NCBI GenBank assembly: GCA_030042915.1
Contig: JASHYS010000046.1
Location: 1-37,127 of the forward strand
Length of the DNA stretch: 37,127 nt
Reading direction: 5' to 3'
DNA from: Acidobacteriaceae bacterium
GTDB taxonomy: Bacteria; Acidobacteriota; Terriglobia; Terriglobales; Acidobacteriaceae
The translations under genes and the position numbers were made by a program. The notes under the pieces are model-generated. The model was not told the DNA's origin. It saw only the letters and a list, made by a program, of their open reading frames with translations, and ran no database searches. Positions 15,221 through 23,296 of the stretch are shown here, in pieces. The stretch's first letter is position 1, and each line of letters begins with the position of its first letter.

Positions 15221-17101
15221 TCAGCTCCGCCTTGCTACGCGGATGTGCAGCTCCTTTAATTGCTCCTCGGTCACTGCGGTCGGCGCTTCTGCCATCAGGT
15301 CAATGGCCTTGGCGGTTTTGGGGAAGGTGATCACTTCGCGCAGGTTGGCCGCGCCGGCCAGAAGCATCACGATGCGGTCGAGCCCCAACGCAATGCCGCC
15401 GTGAGGGGGCGTGCCGTATTCGAGCGCGTCGAGAAAAAAGCCAAAGCGCGCGCGCGCCTCATCGTCGCTGATGCCCAGGGCGCGGAAGATCACTTGTTGT
15501 ACATCCTTACGGTGAATGCGGATGGAGCCCGAGCCGAGTTCGAGCCCGTTCATGGCCAGGTCGTAGCAATTGGCGCGGACGCTGGCCGGATCGGTGACCA
15601 GGTTCGCCATATCGGCCTCGATGGGCGCGGTGAAGGGATGATGCGCGGGCACCCACTTGGCTTGCGCCAGATCGTACTCGAACATGGGGAAATCGGTGAG
15701 CCACATAGGATGGAATGCGTAGCAGCCGTCGACCAGAGGCTGCGTTGAATTCCACGCCCACGCATCTTGAACCACCTGGTCGGTAATGCGAAACGCGCCA
15801 TGCCGCTCGGCGTACTTCTTGGCCAGTTCGGCGCGGAAGTTGCCGGCAGCCGCGTAGACGTTGATCTCGCGCTCGGAGAGCCGGCCGGGAAACTTGGTGT
15901 CGCTGGCCTTGATGTGGTGCGCGGGATCGCCGGCAACCACGATAACGAAGTCGGTATCATCGGCGCGCGTCAGCTCACGCACCTTTACGGCGGCTTCAGG
16001 AAAGCTCTTTGCCAGCCGCTTGAAGTCGTCGACAAACTTCGCGCCTTTTTTTTGATCGAAGAGCGGGTGGTTCTCCTCGCGCTCCTTGCGGCTGAGTTCG
16101 CCAACTTTGGGAATGCGCAGCGCCACGATGGGCAGCGCCGGATCGATTTGCATTGTGGCCAGAGCGTCGCCGGTAAATGCAGAGCGCACGTCAGTGAGGC
16201 CGGGCAGGCGCAGGTCCGGCTTGTCAGTGCCGTAGCGGCGCATGGATTCGTCGTAGGTGGTGCGCGGAAACGGGATGGGAAGGTCGATGCCGGCCGCCGC
16301 AAACGCCGCCCTCATGAACTGCTCGACCACGCCAAAGACCATTTCCTGCCGGGGAAAGCTCATCTCCAGGTCAACCTGTGTGAATTCAAGCTGGCGATCG
16401 GCGCGGAGGTCCTCGTCGCGGAAACAGCGGGCGATCTGAAAATAGCGGTCGAAGCCGGAGATCATCAAAATCTGCTTGAAGATTTGAGGCGACTGTGGCA
16501 GTGCGTAGAACTCGCCGGGATGCACGCGGCTGGGAACAAGAAAATCGCGAGCGCCCTCGGGCGTGGACTTGGTCAAAATCGGCGTCTCGATCTCAAGAAA
16601 GCCCTGCTTGCTCAGGCTCTCTCGAATGGCGAGAGTAATCTGGTGGCGCAGCCGGAAATTCCGCTGCATTTCGGCTCGGCGCAAATCGAGATAGCGGTAT
16701 TTCAGGCGAACTTCCTCGTTCTGGATGGCCTCTTCGGCCGGCGAAAACGGCGCCAGGCGCGCATCGTTGAGCACGCGCAGCTCGGTGGCCTCAATCTCGA
16801 TCTCGCCGGTCTCCATCTTGGGATTGATGGCGTCGGGCGCGCGCAGTCGCACCTTGCCTACGGCGGCAACCACGTACTCCGGGCGCACGTGCTCGCCCTT
16901 GGCGTGGCCCTCGGGGCTGAGCTCCTTGTCGAGAACGATCTGCGCAATGCCGGAGCGGTCCCTGAGATCGAGAAAGATCAGATTGCCGTGGTCGCGGCGG
17001 CGGTTCACCCAACCCATCACAACCACCTGCTGGCCGGCGTTTGCCGCGCGCAGCTCGCCGCACATGTTAGTGCGTTCCAGATTGCCTAAAAAGTCGAGCA
17101 C
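15221..17101 (-). CDS. aspS: Aspartyl-tRNA synthetase
   Basis: Class II synthetase charging tRNA-Asp. Order: OB-fold anticodon-binding domain (about 10-120, with GWVNRRRDHGNLIFLDLRDR), catalytic core with motif 2 (CFRDEDLRADRQLEFTQVD), the bacterial GAD insertion (about residues 290-420), and motif 3 (GGIALGLDRIVMLLAG). 626 residues, slightly longer than the usual 590-600. GTG at 17101 is chosen because AAGGA lies 7 nt upstream, right after the hisS stop; TTG at 17137 would overlap hisS. Downstream of hisS with 13 nt between. I cannot tell from sequence alone whether it is discriminating. Confidence 0.96.
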   Translation of the reverse strand: MLDFLGNLERTNMCGELRAANAGQQVVVMGWVNRRRDHGNLIFLDLRDRSGIAQIVLDKELSPEGHAKGEHVRPEYVVAAVGKVRLRAPDAINPKMETGEIEIEATELRVLNDARLAPFSPAEEAIQNEEVRLKYRYLDLRRAEMQRNFRLRHQITLAIRESLSKQGFLEIETPILTKSTPEGARDFLVPSRVHPGEFYALPQSPQIFKQILMISGFDRYFQIARCFRDEDLRADRQLEFTQVDLEMSFPRQEMVFGVVEQFMRAAFAAAGIDLPIPFPRTTYDESMRRYGTDKPDLRLPGLTDVRSAFTGDALATMQIDPALPIVALRIPKVGELSRKEREENHPLFDQKKGAKFVDDFKRLAKSFPEAAVKVRELTRADDTDFVIVVAGDPAHHIKASDTKFPGRLSEREINVYAAAGNFRAELAKKYAERHGAFRITDQVVQDAWAWNSTQPLVDGCYAFHPMWLTDFPMFEYDLAQAKWVPAHHPFTAPIEADMANLVTDPASVRANCYDLAMNGLELGSGSIRIHRKDVQQVIFRALGISDDEARARFGFFLDALEYGTPPHGGIALGLDRIVMLLAGAANLREVITFPKTAKAIDLMAEAPTAVTEEQLKELHIRVARRS

Positions 17102-17114
17102 TCCCGTATCCTTG

Positions 17115-18419
17115 CTACTCGCCTGCGGTCGTGGCAAGAAACGCGGCCAGCTCAGCGCGAGGAACCTTTGTCTGTGTGCCTCTAGTGAAGTCCTTCACTG
17201 TCAGGATACCGGATTGGAGTTCGTCTTCGCCGAGGATGACGATGGTTCGGGCGAGCTTGTCGGCTGCTTCGAAGGACTTTTTGAGGCGGAAGCTGCCGTC
17301 GCCGAGCTCGACACGCAGGCCCGTCTGGCGCAGCTCGCGGGCCAAAACCAGCGCAGCGACGTTGAGGTTTTCACCGAGCGGCGCGACGTAAGCATCCAGG
17401 GCCGGCCGTGCGGCAGCGTTTTGGTCAGCCTCTGTGGCTTGTATCGTAAGCACCAGCCGGTCCAAGCCCATCGCAAAGCCGATTCCCGGCGCCCGCGGAC
17501 CGCCGAGGGCCTCACTCAGCCCGTCGTAGCGGCCGCCACCGAGCAGCGCATTCTGGGCGCCGAGGCCTCCGTGCGTGAATTCGAAGGTTGTCCGCGTGTA
17601 GTAGTCGAGGCCACGAACGAGCCGGGCATTCAGACTGTAGGCCACGCCGGCCGCATCAAGCGCGACGAGGACGGCTGCAAAATGCTCCTTTGAGTCCGCG
17701 CTGAGCGAATCGCCAATTTTCGGCAGCGCCTCGATAATCGGCTGGTCCTGGGGCACCTTGCAGTCGAGCACGCGCAGGGGATTGGTGACGGCGCGGCGCT
17801 GGCAATCCACGCACATTTTTGGCGCGACCGAGACGAGCGCCGCACGCAGCACTTCGTTGTAACGGGCGCGGTCGGCCGACGAGCCGACGGAGTTGAGCTC
17901 CAGAGTCCATCCCTTGATGCCCAGCTCGTCAAGCAGTGTAGCCAGCATTTCGAGCACCTCGGCGTCACGCAGGGGACTCTCGCTTCCAGACGAGGGAGGG
18001 CCGATCGCCTCGGCGCCGATCTGCCAGAACTGCCGGTAGCGGCCTTTCTGCGGGCGCTCGCGCCGGAACTGCGGCCCGATGTAGTAGAGCTTCTGCAACT
18101 GGCCGCTCTCGCCCAGCTTGTGCTCAATGTAGGCGCGGACGACGCCAGCGGTGTTTTCAGGGCGGAGGGTGAGAGACTGCGCCTTCTCCGACTGCGCGCG
18201 GGCTCGATCCTCCCATGTGTACATCTCCTTGGAGACGATGTCGGTCTCTTCGCCCACGCTGCGTGCAAACAGGGCCGTGTCTTCGAAGACGGGGGTGCGA
18301 ATCTCGCCGAAGTTGTAACGCGCGAAAACCTGGCGCGCGGTCGCCTCAATGCGGTTCCAAAGCTCCGTCTCCGGCGGCAGCAGGTCGCGTGTCCCGCGCA
18401 CAGCTTTAAGCGTGGCCAT
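17115..18419 (-). CDS. hisS: Histidyl-tRNA synthetase
   Basis: Class II synthetase of 434 residues, a normal length. Starts MATLKAVRGTRDLLP, then motif 1 (FEDTALFARSVGEETDIV), motif 2 (GPQFRRERPQKGRYRQFWQ), the HisA motif (LVRGLDYYTRTTFEF), motif 3 (GIGFAMGLDRLVL), and a C-terminal anticodon-binding domain (DAYVAPLG to KDFTRGTQTKV). A Cys pair (CVDCQRR) in the insertion is common in bacteria. ATG start at 18419; the operon continues into aspS. Divergent from the ferredoxin gene across 237 nt. Confidence 0.97.
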   Translation of the reverse strand: MATLKAVRGTRDLLPPETELWNRIEATARQVFARYNFGEIRTPVFEDTALFARSVGEETDIVSKEMYTWEDRARAQSEKAQSLTLRPENTAGVVRAYIEHKLGESGQLQKLYYIGPQFRRERPQKGRYRQFWQIGAEAIGPPSSGSESPLRDAEVLEMLATLLDELGIKGWTLELNSVGSSADRARYNEVLRAALVSVAPKMCVDCQRRAVTNPLRVLDCKVPQDQPIIEALPKIGDSLSADSKEHFAAVLVALDAAGVAYSLNARLVRGLDYYTRTTFEFTHGGLGAQNALLGGGRYDGLSEALGGPRAPGIGFAMGLDRLVLTIQATEADQNAAARPALDAYVAPLGENLNVAALVLARELRQTGLRVELGDGSFRLKKSFEAADKLARTIVILGEDELQSGILTVKDFTRGTQTKVPRAELAAFLATTAGE

Positions 18420-18561
18420 AACTCGTCTAGTTTAAATGCGCACCGGGCGAAATCGCGGCTTACTGGGGCCGGCCAAACGTCGGGCTCAAAAGGCGAACCG
18501 GCCATTGCCGAATCGGGACCCGTCCCATAATTGAAGACTTCTCATTTTGTGGGGGCCTTTT

Positions 18562-18577
18562 CGTGATTTGGATCACG
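18562..18577. promoter_or_regulatory. Crp/Fnr-type palindrome upstream of the ferredoxin gene
   Basis: A perfect inverted repeat CGTGAT-N4-ATCACG, matching the core of the E. coli CRP consensus (TGTGAT-N4-ATCACA) in half-site and spacing. It lies 80 nt before the ferredoxin start and about 140 nt before hisS on the other side. An imperfect promoter (TTGCCG at 18505, CATAAT at 18526, 15-nt spacing) lies just upstream on the plus strand; if real, the palindrome would be downstream of the start of transcription. Regulation by a Crp/Fnr protein is inferred. Confidence 0.5.
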
Positions 18578-18656
18578 GTGGCCTGGTCGGCCGCAAAGGT
18601 AGCCTCGACAATGAGGGCGCGCAAGGAAATTGCCCCGCTTGAGGAGCATTCTTTCC

Positions 18657-18908
18657 ATGGCTTATCTCGTGACCGATGCTTGCATCAAGGATTTTGTCTG
18701 CGTCGCGGAGTGCGCGACCGCCGCAATCGCGCCTGCCGAAGGCGATCCCGCCGCCGCAACCGTCGCGCAGGTTTTCATCAATCCCGATGAGTGCATCGAC
18801 TGCGGCAACTGCGCCGCGATCTGCGCGCAGAACGCGATCTTTCCGCTGGACGAGCTGCCGGCGGGCAAGGCGGAGTTTTCCGAAAAGAATCGCGCCTACT
18901 TTAATTAG
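18657..18908 (+). CDS. Ferredoxin with seven cysteines (likely 7Fe or 8Fe type)
   Basis: An 83-residue protein starting MAYLVTDACIKDF; ATG at 18657 has GAGGAG 10 nt upstream, which excludes the longer in-frame start at 18630. Cysteines at 9, 15, 19, 46, 49, 52 and 56. The C-terminal CxxCxxCxxxC is a classic [4Fe-4S] motif; the first group is C-x5-C-x3-C, one Cys short of an 8Fe ferredoxin. Seven cysteines fit a [3Fe-4S][4Fe-4S] ferredoxin, though such proteins usually have C-x7-C in the first group. The usual Pro after the fourth Cys of each group is replaced by Ala. It would carry electrons in the cytoplasm; partner unknown. Monocistronic, with a Crp-like palindrome upstream. Confidence 0.9.
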   Translation: MAYLVTDACIKDFVCVAECATAAIAPAEGDPAAATVAQVFINPDECIDCGNCAAICAQNAIFPLDELPAGKAEFSEKNRAYFN

Positions 18909-18958
18909 CTGGTCTGCGAGTCGTTCACAGAAGAGCTCTGCCTTCACTCCTGGTCTGG

Positions 18959-21574
18959 CTACTTCGAATTCGGCGGGGCCGTTTGGGCCGGCGCGCCTGG
19001 GGAGGCCGGAACCTGAGCAGATGGCGCCGTCGAAGCCGCTTGAGGAGCGGGGGACGCAGTCTGCGGTGCGCCAGTGACGGTTTCCGCCGAGGAAGGAGAG
19101 GCCGGCAGCGCCCCATTGGGAGCGATTGTCGCAGGCAATGTTTTTGATTCGGCAAGAGAAATCGTGGTGACCGGCAGCGTGAGCGTTTGCACCGTGGCAG
19201 GATCGTCCCGCAGCTTCAGATAGAGCACTCCATTCGAAGGATGAGGAACGACAAGTTGCGTGCCGGTGAACTCGGGCGCAACGTCGGTGGGATTGTCGAA
19301 GTCCGGCGTGGCGGCGATGGCATAAGCCAGAAAGAGATTAGCTCCGCTTAAAATGCACGGCTTGGAAGTGGAGCGAGGGCAGCGCAGCTCCCTGAAGCCC
19401 GGAACCCGGACGAATGTGCCCAAGGGAACCCAATCGCCGGCCGCGCCATCGGCAGCGATGGGACGAACGCGCACGGGTCCGAAAGCCGAGGAGCCGAAAC
19501 GGGTGAGTGGATCGACGCTGGCCATCGCCGTGTCGGCGTTTTCGAGCATCAGGCTCCCGTCGCTAACGGTGAGGACGGCGTGAAAGCTGGAGTCAGCCGC
19601 GGCCAGCTCCACCTTTTCATCGCGGGGAAAACTGGCGGGCACACTGGACTTCAGAAAGAACACCAGGTGGTCCTCAATGGGCAAATCGTTGGAACTGCCG
19701 AACTGCACCGGCAACGGTGCTGCAGAACTGTCGTCCTGAATGCCCTTGCTGAGCAGAGCGACTTCGGGGCGCGGCGGACTGACGCTTACGGGCGAGCTCA
19801 GCATGCGGCCGTCCCTGAGCTCCACATGGCCCACATATGGTCTGCCAGGCTCAAGGCTCGACGTGGCTCCGGCCGCAGTCAGCAGTAACTCGTCGAGATT
19901 GTCGACATGGTTCAGCGCCGAAGGGGTGAAGGTGATGCCGCTGACCTCGGCCTTGGCGACCTCGTCGAGCCGTGTGCCCTTGAGAAGCGCGGTCTTGTCG
20001 CCGCAGTTGAGTGTCAAGCTGTCGAGCGCGGCAGCCGCCGCGTAGGCCACCATCGACAACCTGTCGGGTGCAGTGAGTCCAAGCTGGTAGATCGTGAGGT
20101 TGACCGGCCCCGGCCCTGCGTCTTTCAGAGGCATATTCACCTCCAAAGCGCCCGCTTTAACCGGCTTCCAGGTCACCGGGAGGGGGTGATTCCCGCCAAA
20201 TTCAGCCTTGACCTTGTCGACACAGACCGCGCTCGGTCCCTCGATGTGGAGTGTGTCGTCGCGGCCCACAACCAAGGCAGATTCGTCGCCCGGGCCCAGC
20301 GCCCACTTGCCGGGTTGGGCCACCACCAGCTTGAATTGCGGGCCCTCCCAATCGTCAAATCCCCACTTGCCTCGCACTTGAACAGTTAGTTCTCCTCCGG
20401 GAAGCGCGGGCAGGGGCTGCGTAGGAATGAGGCCGCCTTGGGCCGCGTCAGCCGCTATGGGTACGTCAAGCGCGATTTTTTTGGCGTCGCCGCCCGCAAT
20501 ACGCAAAGACAGGTCATGCGCCATTTCCGTGGCGAATACCAGCGGTGCGCCTTCGGCCGGAAGCACAAGCCCCGGTTTCGAGGCGCAAAAACTTAGGGAC
20601 GGATCGACAGCATGCAGAGGCTCGGGCCTTGCCGGACCAATGGGCGGCAACGCGACGACGACCACCGATTTCGGATTGACGAACGATGGCGGCATGTTGA
20701 GCCGCAGGTTGAGGGCGTCCTCTTTGGGCAGGGCGAGCGCGGGGATGTACTGGAAATGTGCTGTGTGCAAGGATGCGAGGATTTTGGCCGTGTCGACAAT
20801 TGCGCCGACATATGGGCTGTAGACCCCGCCGCCGGCCCTGGGAGTGGAACTGAGCTGATTCATGAGGTCCAGTGTGGACCCGCTGGCCAACTGGTCCACC
20901 AGCGACTGCGCGTTGGCGTCGTCCAGCACCATGCCCTCCGAATTCTGCGAGAGGCAGGGAGCTTGCTCGTCAGGAGGCTTGGCGAAGCAGCTTTCATTGA
21001 TTTTGATGCCCAGGCTGCGCGCAGCCATTTCCGTGCGTGTTTTCAGGGCCGCAGGATCGAACTGCGAGGTCACCTTTACGTCATCCAGGTAGTCATCGAG
21101 ACGCATCCGCTCCCAACTGGCGGCCTGCAGATCCTGCGCAGCACGCACGAATGAGCCGGGTCGGCCGCGGACTGAATTGCGCAAGGTGTTAAAGTCCCCG
21201 CCCGTTTCCGGAGCGAGGAAAAGAAGCGCCTGCTGAGCTTCCCTGGGCACTGTGACAAAAATACCCTCGTCGCGAACGTCGCGGGTCCAGGTTTCTACCC
21301 GCGTGAACCACTCCGGCGGCGGAGGATTGGTGGATCCGCGCAGGAAGGCTATGACCAGGACGAAATGCGCGCCTTGGCTTTCAGGCAGGTCAGGATGAAT
21401 CCAGAGCCGGTCGCCGGGCCATAGGTTGGGAGTCTCAGAGACGGGCAGGGTGACCTCACCGCGCTTGACGTGCACATCCACTTTCGGTCCGGAGAGGTCA
21501 AATGGCGGGCCGTCGGCGTGCATGAGGGGGCAGGACAGGGAAAAAGCCAGTATGAGCGGCAAACAGCGGCGCAT
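18959..21574 (-). CDS. Large exported protein of unknown function
   Basis: An 871-residue protein from ATG at 21574, chosen because it opens a signal peptide (MRRCLPLILAFSLSCPLMHA); the frame extends 25 codons further but with no hydrophobic start. No strong Shine-Dalgarno. The body is rich in Pro, Gly, Val, Leu and Asp in beta-like stretches, apparently several Ig-like or beta-sandwich modules (for example GELTVQVRGKWGFDDWEG and KSVVVVALPPIGP). A few cysteines are spread through it. The last 75 residues are low-complexity Ala/Pro/Ser/Thr/Gln, probably disordered. I recognise no family; a periplasmic or surface role is inferred. It converges with the ferredoxin gene (50-nt gap) and diverges from the winged-helix/PIN pair. 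Confidence 0.8.
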   Translation of the reverse strand: MRRCLPLILAFSLSCPLMHADGPPFDLSGPKVDVHVKRGEVTLPVSETPNLWPGDRLWIHPDLPESQGAHFVLVIAFLRGSTNPPPPEWFTRVETWTRDVRDEGIFVTVPREAQQALLFLAPETGGDFNTLRNSVRGRPGSFVRAAQDLQAASWERMRLDDYLDDVKVTSQFDPAALKTRTEMAARSLGIKINESCFAKPPDEQAPCLSQNSEGMVLDDANAQSLVDQLASGSTLDLMNQLSSTPRAGGGVYSPYVGAIVDTAKILASLHTAHFQYIPALALPKEDALNLRLNMPPSFVNPKSVVVVALPPIGPARPEPLHAVDPSLSFCASKPGLVLPAEGAPLVFATEMAHDLSLRIAGGDAKKIALDVPIAADAAQGGLIPTQPLPALPGGELTVQVRGKWGFDDWEGPQFKLVVAQPGKWALGPGDESALVVGRDDTLHIEGPSAVCVDKVKAEFGGNHPLPVTWKPVKAGALEVNMPLKDAGPGPVNLTIYQLGLTAPDRLSMVAYAAAAALDSLTLNCGDKTALLKGTRLDEVAKAEVSGITFTPSALNHVDNLDELLLTAAGATSSLEPGRPYVGHVELRDGRMLSSPVSVSPPRPEVALLSKGIQDDSSAAPLPVQFGSSNDLPIEDHLVFFLKSSVPASFPRDEKVELAAADSSFHAVLTVSDGSLMLENADTAMASVDPLTRFGSSAFGPVRVRPIAADGAAGDWVPLGTFVRVPGFRELRCPRSTSKPCILSGANLFLAYAIAATPDFDNPTDVAPEFTGTQLVVPHPSNGVLYLKLRDDPATVQTLTLPVTTISLAESKTLPATIAPNGALPASPSSAETVTGAPQTASPAPQAASTAPSAQVPASPGAPAQTAPPNSK

Positions 21575-22053
21575 ATATTCTATTTTACGGATTTTTGAGC
21601 CCTCGGTGAGCGCGAACCGGAGGTGCCGCTTGGGAATCCACACCTGCAACGGAAAGAATCTGGGCGATTTGGTGCAGAAAATGCTTGATTTTGCGCTAGA
21701 ATCTTTTCACATAGCCAGCGGACTTATTGTGTATTTGGGGCTTGGAGCTGGTTAATTTCCTGGTTCGCTCGTTTACCGTAGCTTTGAAAAATACCTATGG
21801 GCCACTTTCGCTGATGGGTAAATCCCGTTTTGGCGTGTGGCAGTCGGTCGGCAATACATTCATTTCGCTTTGTTAGATCGGCGGAACGGTTGATATGAAA
21901 CCGATCCTTTTTATTTCCAGTGAAGTTTGGGGAATGACTTTTAGAGATAATTCTGCAGCCTGAAGCGAACGGCGCAGCTCCGAGCCGGGTCGATCCACCG
22001 GCCGGTGATCTGTCTGGCTCCGGGTCCTCGGGCGGCAGTGCAGGGAGAGAGAA
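21575..22053. other. A/T-richer divergent intergenic region
   Basis: This 479-nt stretch separates two divergent genes and is visibly richer in A and T than its surroundings, especially 21655-21960. No credible gene is seen in it on either strand. It probably carries the promoters of both neighbours, but I found no pair of -35/-10 boxes with good match and spacing. TAGAAT at 21701-21706 on the plus strand is a possible -10 without a good -35. Confidence 0.4.
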
Positions 22054-22773
22054 ATGAAGGCGACAAGAAGCGCGCATAGCAGCGTCGAAAACGGCAATCT
22101 GAGCATCCCAGCGGCCGAAGAGATAATCGAAGAAGCTTTAAATGAACTGGCCTATTCGCAGGACCCGGGACTGGCGCGAGCGCTGCGCTTCCTGGCGCCT
22201 CCTGGATATCAAGCAATTGTGGAGTTGTGCAGTGAGAACGGCCGCAGCAAGCGGCGTGACGCTTCGGCCGACACCTGGTCGCCGGAGGATGATGAGGTGC
22301 GCATCTATTTTGAGCGGATCGATGGCGACGAGCCCGCTCCCCGGGCGAGCCGCGTACAGCGCACTGCGCCTGCTCGCGTGCTGGATGAGGAGGACGGAGA
22401 AGCCGAAGGCGTGCTTCCAGCCGACATGGATGCGCGCGTGAAAGAGCTGTGTACAGCGCTGGCCGAAGCCGAGCGGGGAGGCCATGCTTTCATTGCGCTC
22501 AAGTGGTTCCGCGATTCCTTCCTGCCGCGCAAGGCATACCGCTGGAACCAGCATCCTGAAACGCGGCAGGCGGTGCTGGCCGAGGCCATTCAGCGTGGCG
22601 TGGTGCTGACCAGCAAAATCGCCAATCCCAAGACGCCGGCGTATCCGACCACGACCATCCGTCTCAACCGTGCCGAAGCGGGTATTGCCGAAGATACACA
22701 GCGCTTCCATCCCGTCGAGGTGCAGGGCGAGCCGGTTGGCGTGGCGATCGATGAGGAGCGGGGTAACTTGTGA
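22054..22773 (+). CDS. Putative winged-helix-like protein coupled to a PIN-domain gene
   Basis: A 239-residue acidic protein with no family I can name. ATG at 22054 has AGGGAG 6 nt upstream. Residues 20-60 are helical (AAEEIIEEALNELAY); residues 65-120 are charged and probably flexible; residues 125-210 (VKELCTALAEAERGG, then HPETRQAVLAEAIQRGVVL) look like a winged-helix fold, with a predicted wing at TPAYPTTTIRLN. The stop overlaps the GTG start of the PIN gene by 4 nt (GTGA), so the two are coupled. By position it would be the antitoxin-like partner, but it is much larger than usual VapB-type antitoxins. DNA or RNA binding is inferred from the fold guess only. Confidence 0.75.
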   Translation: MKATRSAHSSVENGNLSIPAAEEIIEEALNELAYSQDPGLARALRFLAPPGYQAIVELCSENGRSKRRDASADTWSPEDDEVRIYFERIDGDEPAPRASRVQRTAPARVLDEEDGEAEGVLPADMDARVKELCTALAEAERGGHAFIALKWFRDSFLPRKAYRWNQHPETRQAVLAEAIQRGVVLTSKIANPKTPAYPTTTIRLNRAEAGIAEDTQRFHPVEVQGEPVGVAIDEERGNL

Positions 22774-23279
22774 GCTTCTATTTTCTTGAAGCCACGGCCT
22801 TCGCCAAGCTGTTCGTGCGCGAGCCCGGTACCGATGCCCTCATCCGGCTGCTGGAAAACGTGGAAGATAACCGCAAGCTGATCTCGGCGGCGACGCCTCT
22901 CGAGGTCTACGCGGCCATCCGGCGACGCGAGCGCGCCGGCCACATCGCGCCGGAAGCGGCATCGGCCGCACTTGACCTGCTGCGCATTGAATCTTCGCGC
23001 ATGGTGCAGCAACCGCTGAACCCCGGAGTCCTGGAAGCGGCGCGCCAGTTGCTCGACCGGACTGCGCTGCGCTGGCCCGACGCCCTGCAACTCGGCGCGG
23101 CCTTGGCGGCGCGCGATATGTTCCCCGGCACGCCCATCAGCTTTATTTCATCCCATGGCGCCTTGCTCGAGGCGGCAAGAATCGAAGGCCTTGAAACCTT
23201 GGATCCCGCGGCGTTGCCCGAACCTGCGGCGGAAACTGCGGAGGCGTCAAGCGCTGCGACTGGTGTGAATAGCCAGTAG
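22770..23279 (+). CDS. PIN-domain protein, VapC-like, with altered acidic residues
   Basis: A 169-residue protein with the PIN layout: FYFLEATAFAKLFVREPGT at the start, SAATPLEVYAAIRR, LRWPDALQLGAAL, and ISFISSHGALLEAARIEGLETLDP. PIN ribonucleases normally use four acidic residues. Here the first Asp is Glu (E7), E45 and D104 are kept, and the fourth (usual VTxD) reads FISSH, with His129 in place of Asp. Activity is therefore uncertain. The last 25 residues are Ala/Glu/Ser-rich. GTG start, 4-nt overlap with the upstream gene. The end is 17 nt from the convergent MFS gene. Confidence 0.88.
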   Translation: MSFYFLEATAFAKLFVREPGTDALIRLLENVEDNRKLISAATPLEVYAAIRRRERAGHIAPEAASAALDLLRIESSRMVQQPLNPGVLEAARQLLDRTALRWPDALQLGAALAARDMFPGTPISFISSHGALLEAARIEGLETLDPAALPEPAAETAEASSAATGVNSQ

Positions 23280-23296
23280 CTGCCGAATTGGGAAAC

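Noticed and set aside
15767..17089. Long plus-strand open frame opposite aspS
   Set aside because: It is the antisense shadow of a certain gene, aspS; no domain or start signal is visible.
17102..17137. TTG start of aspS at 17137
   Set aside because: It would overlap the end of hisS by 23 nt and place the good AAGGA site inside the gene; GTG at 17101 has the proper spacing.
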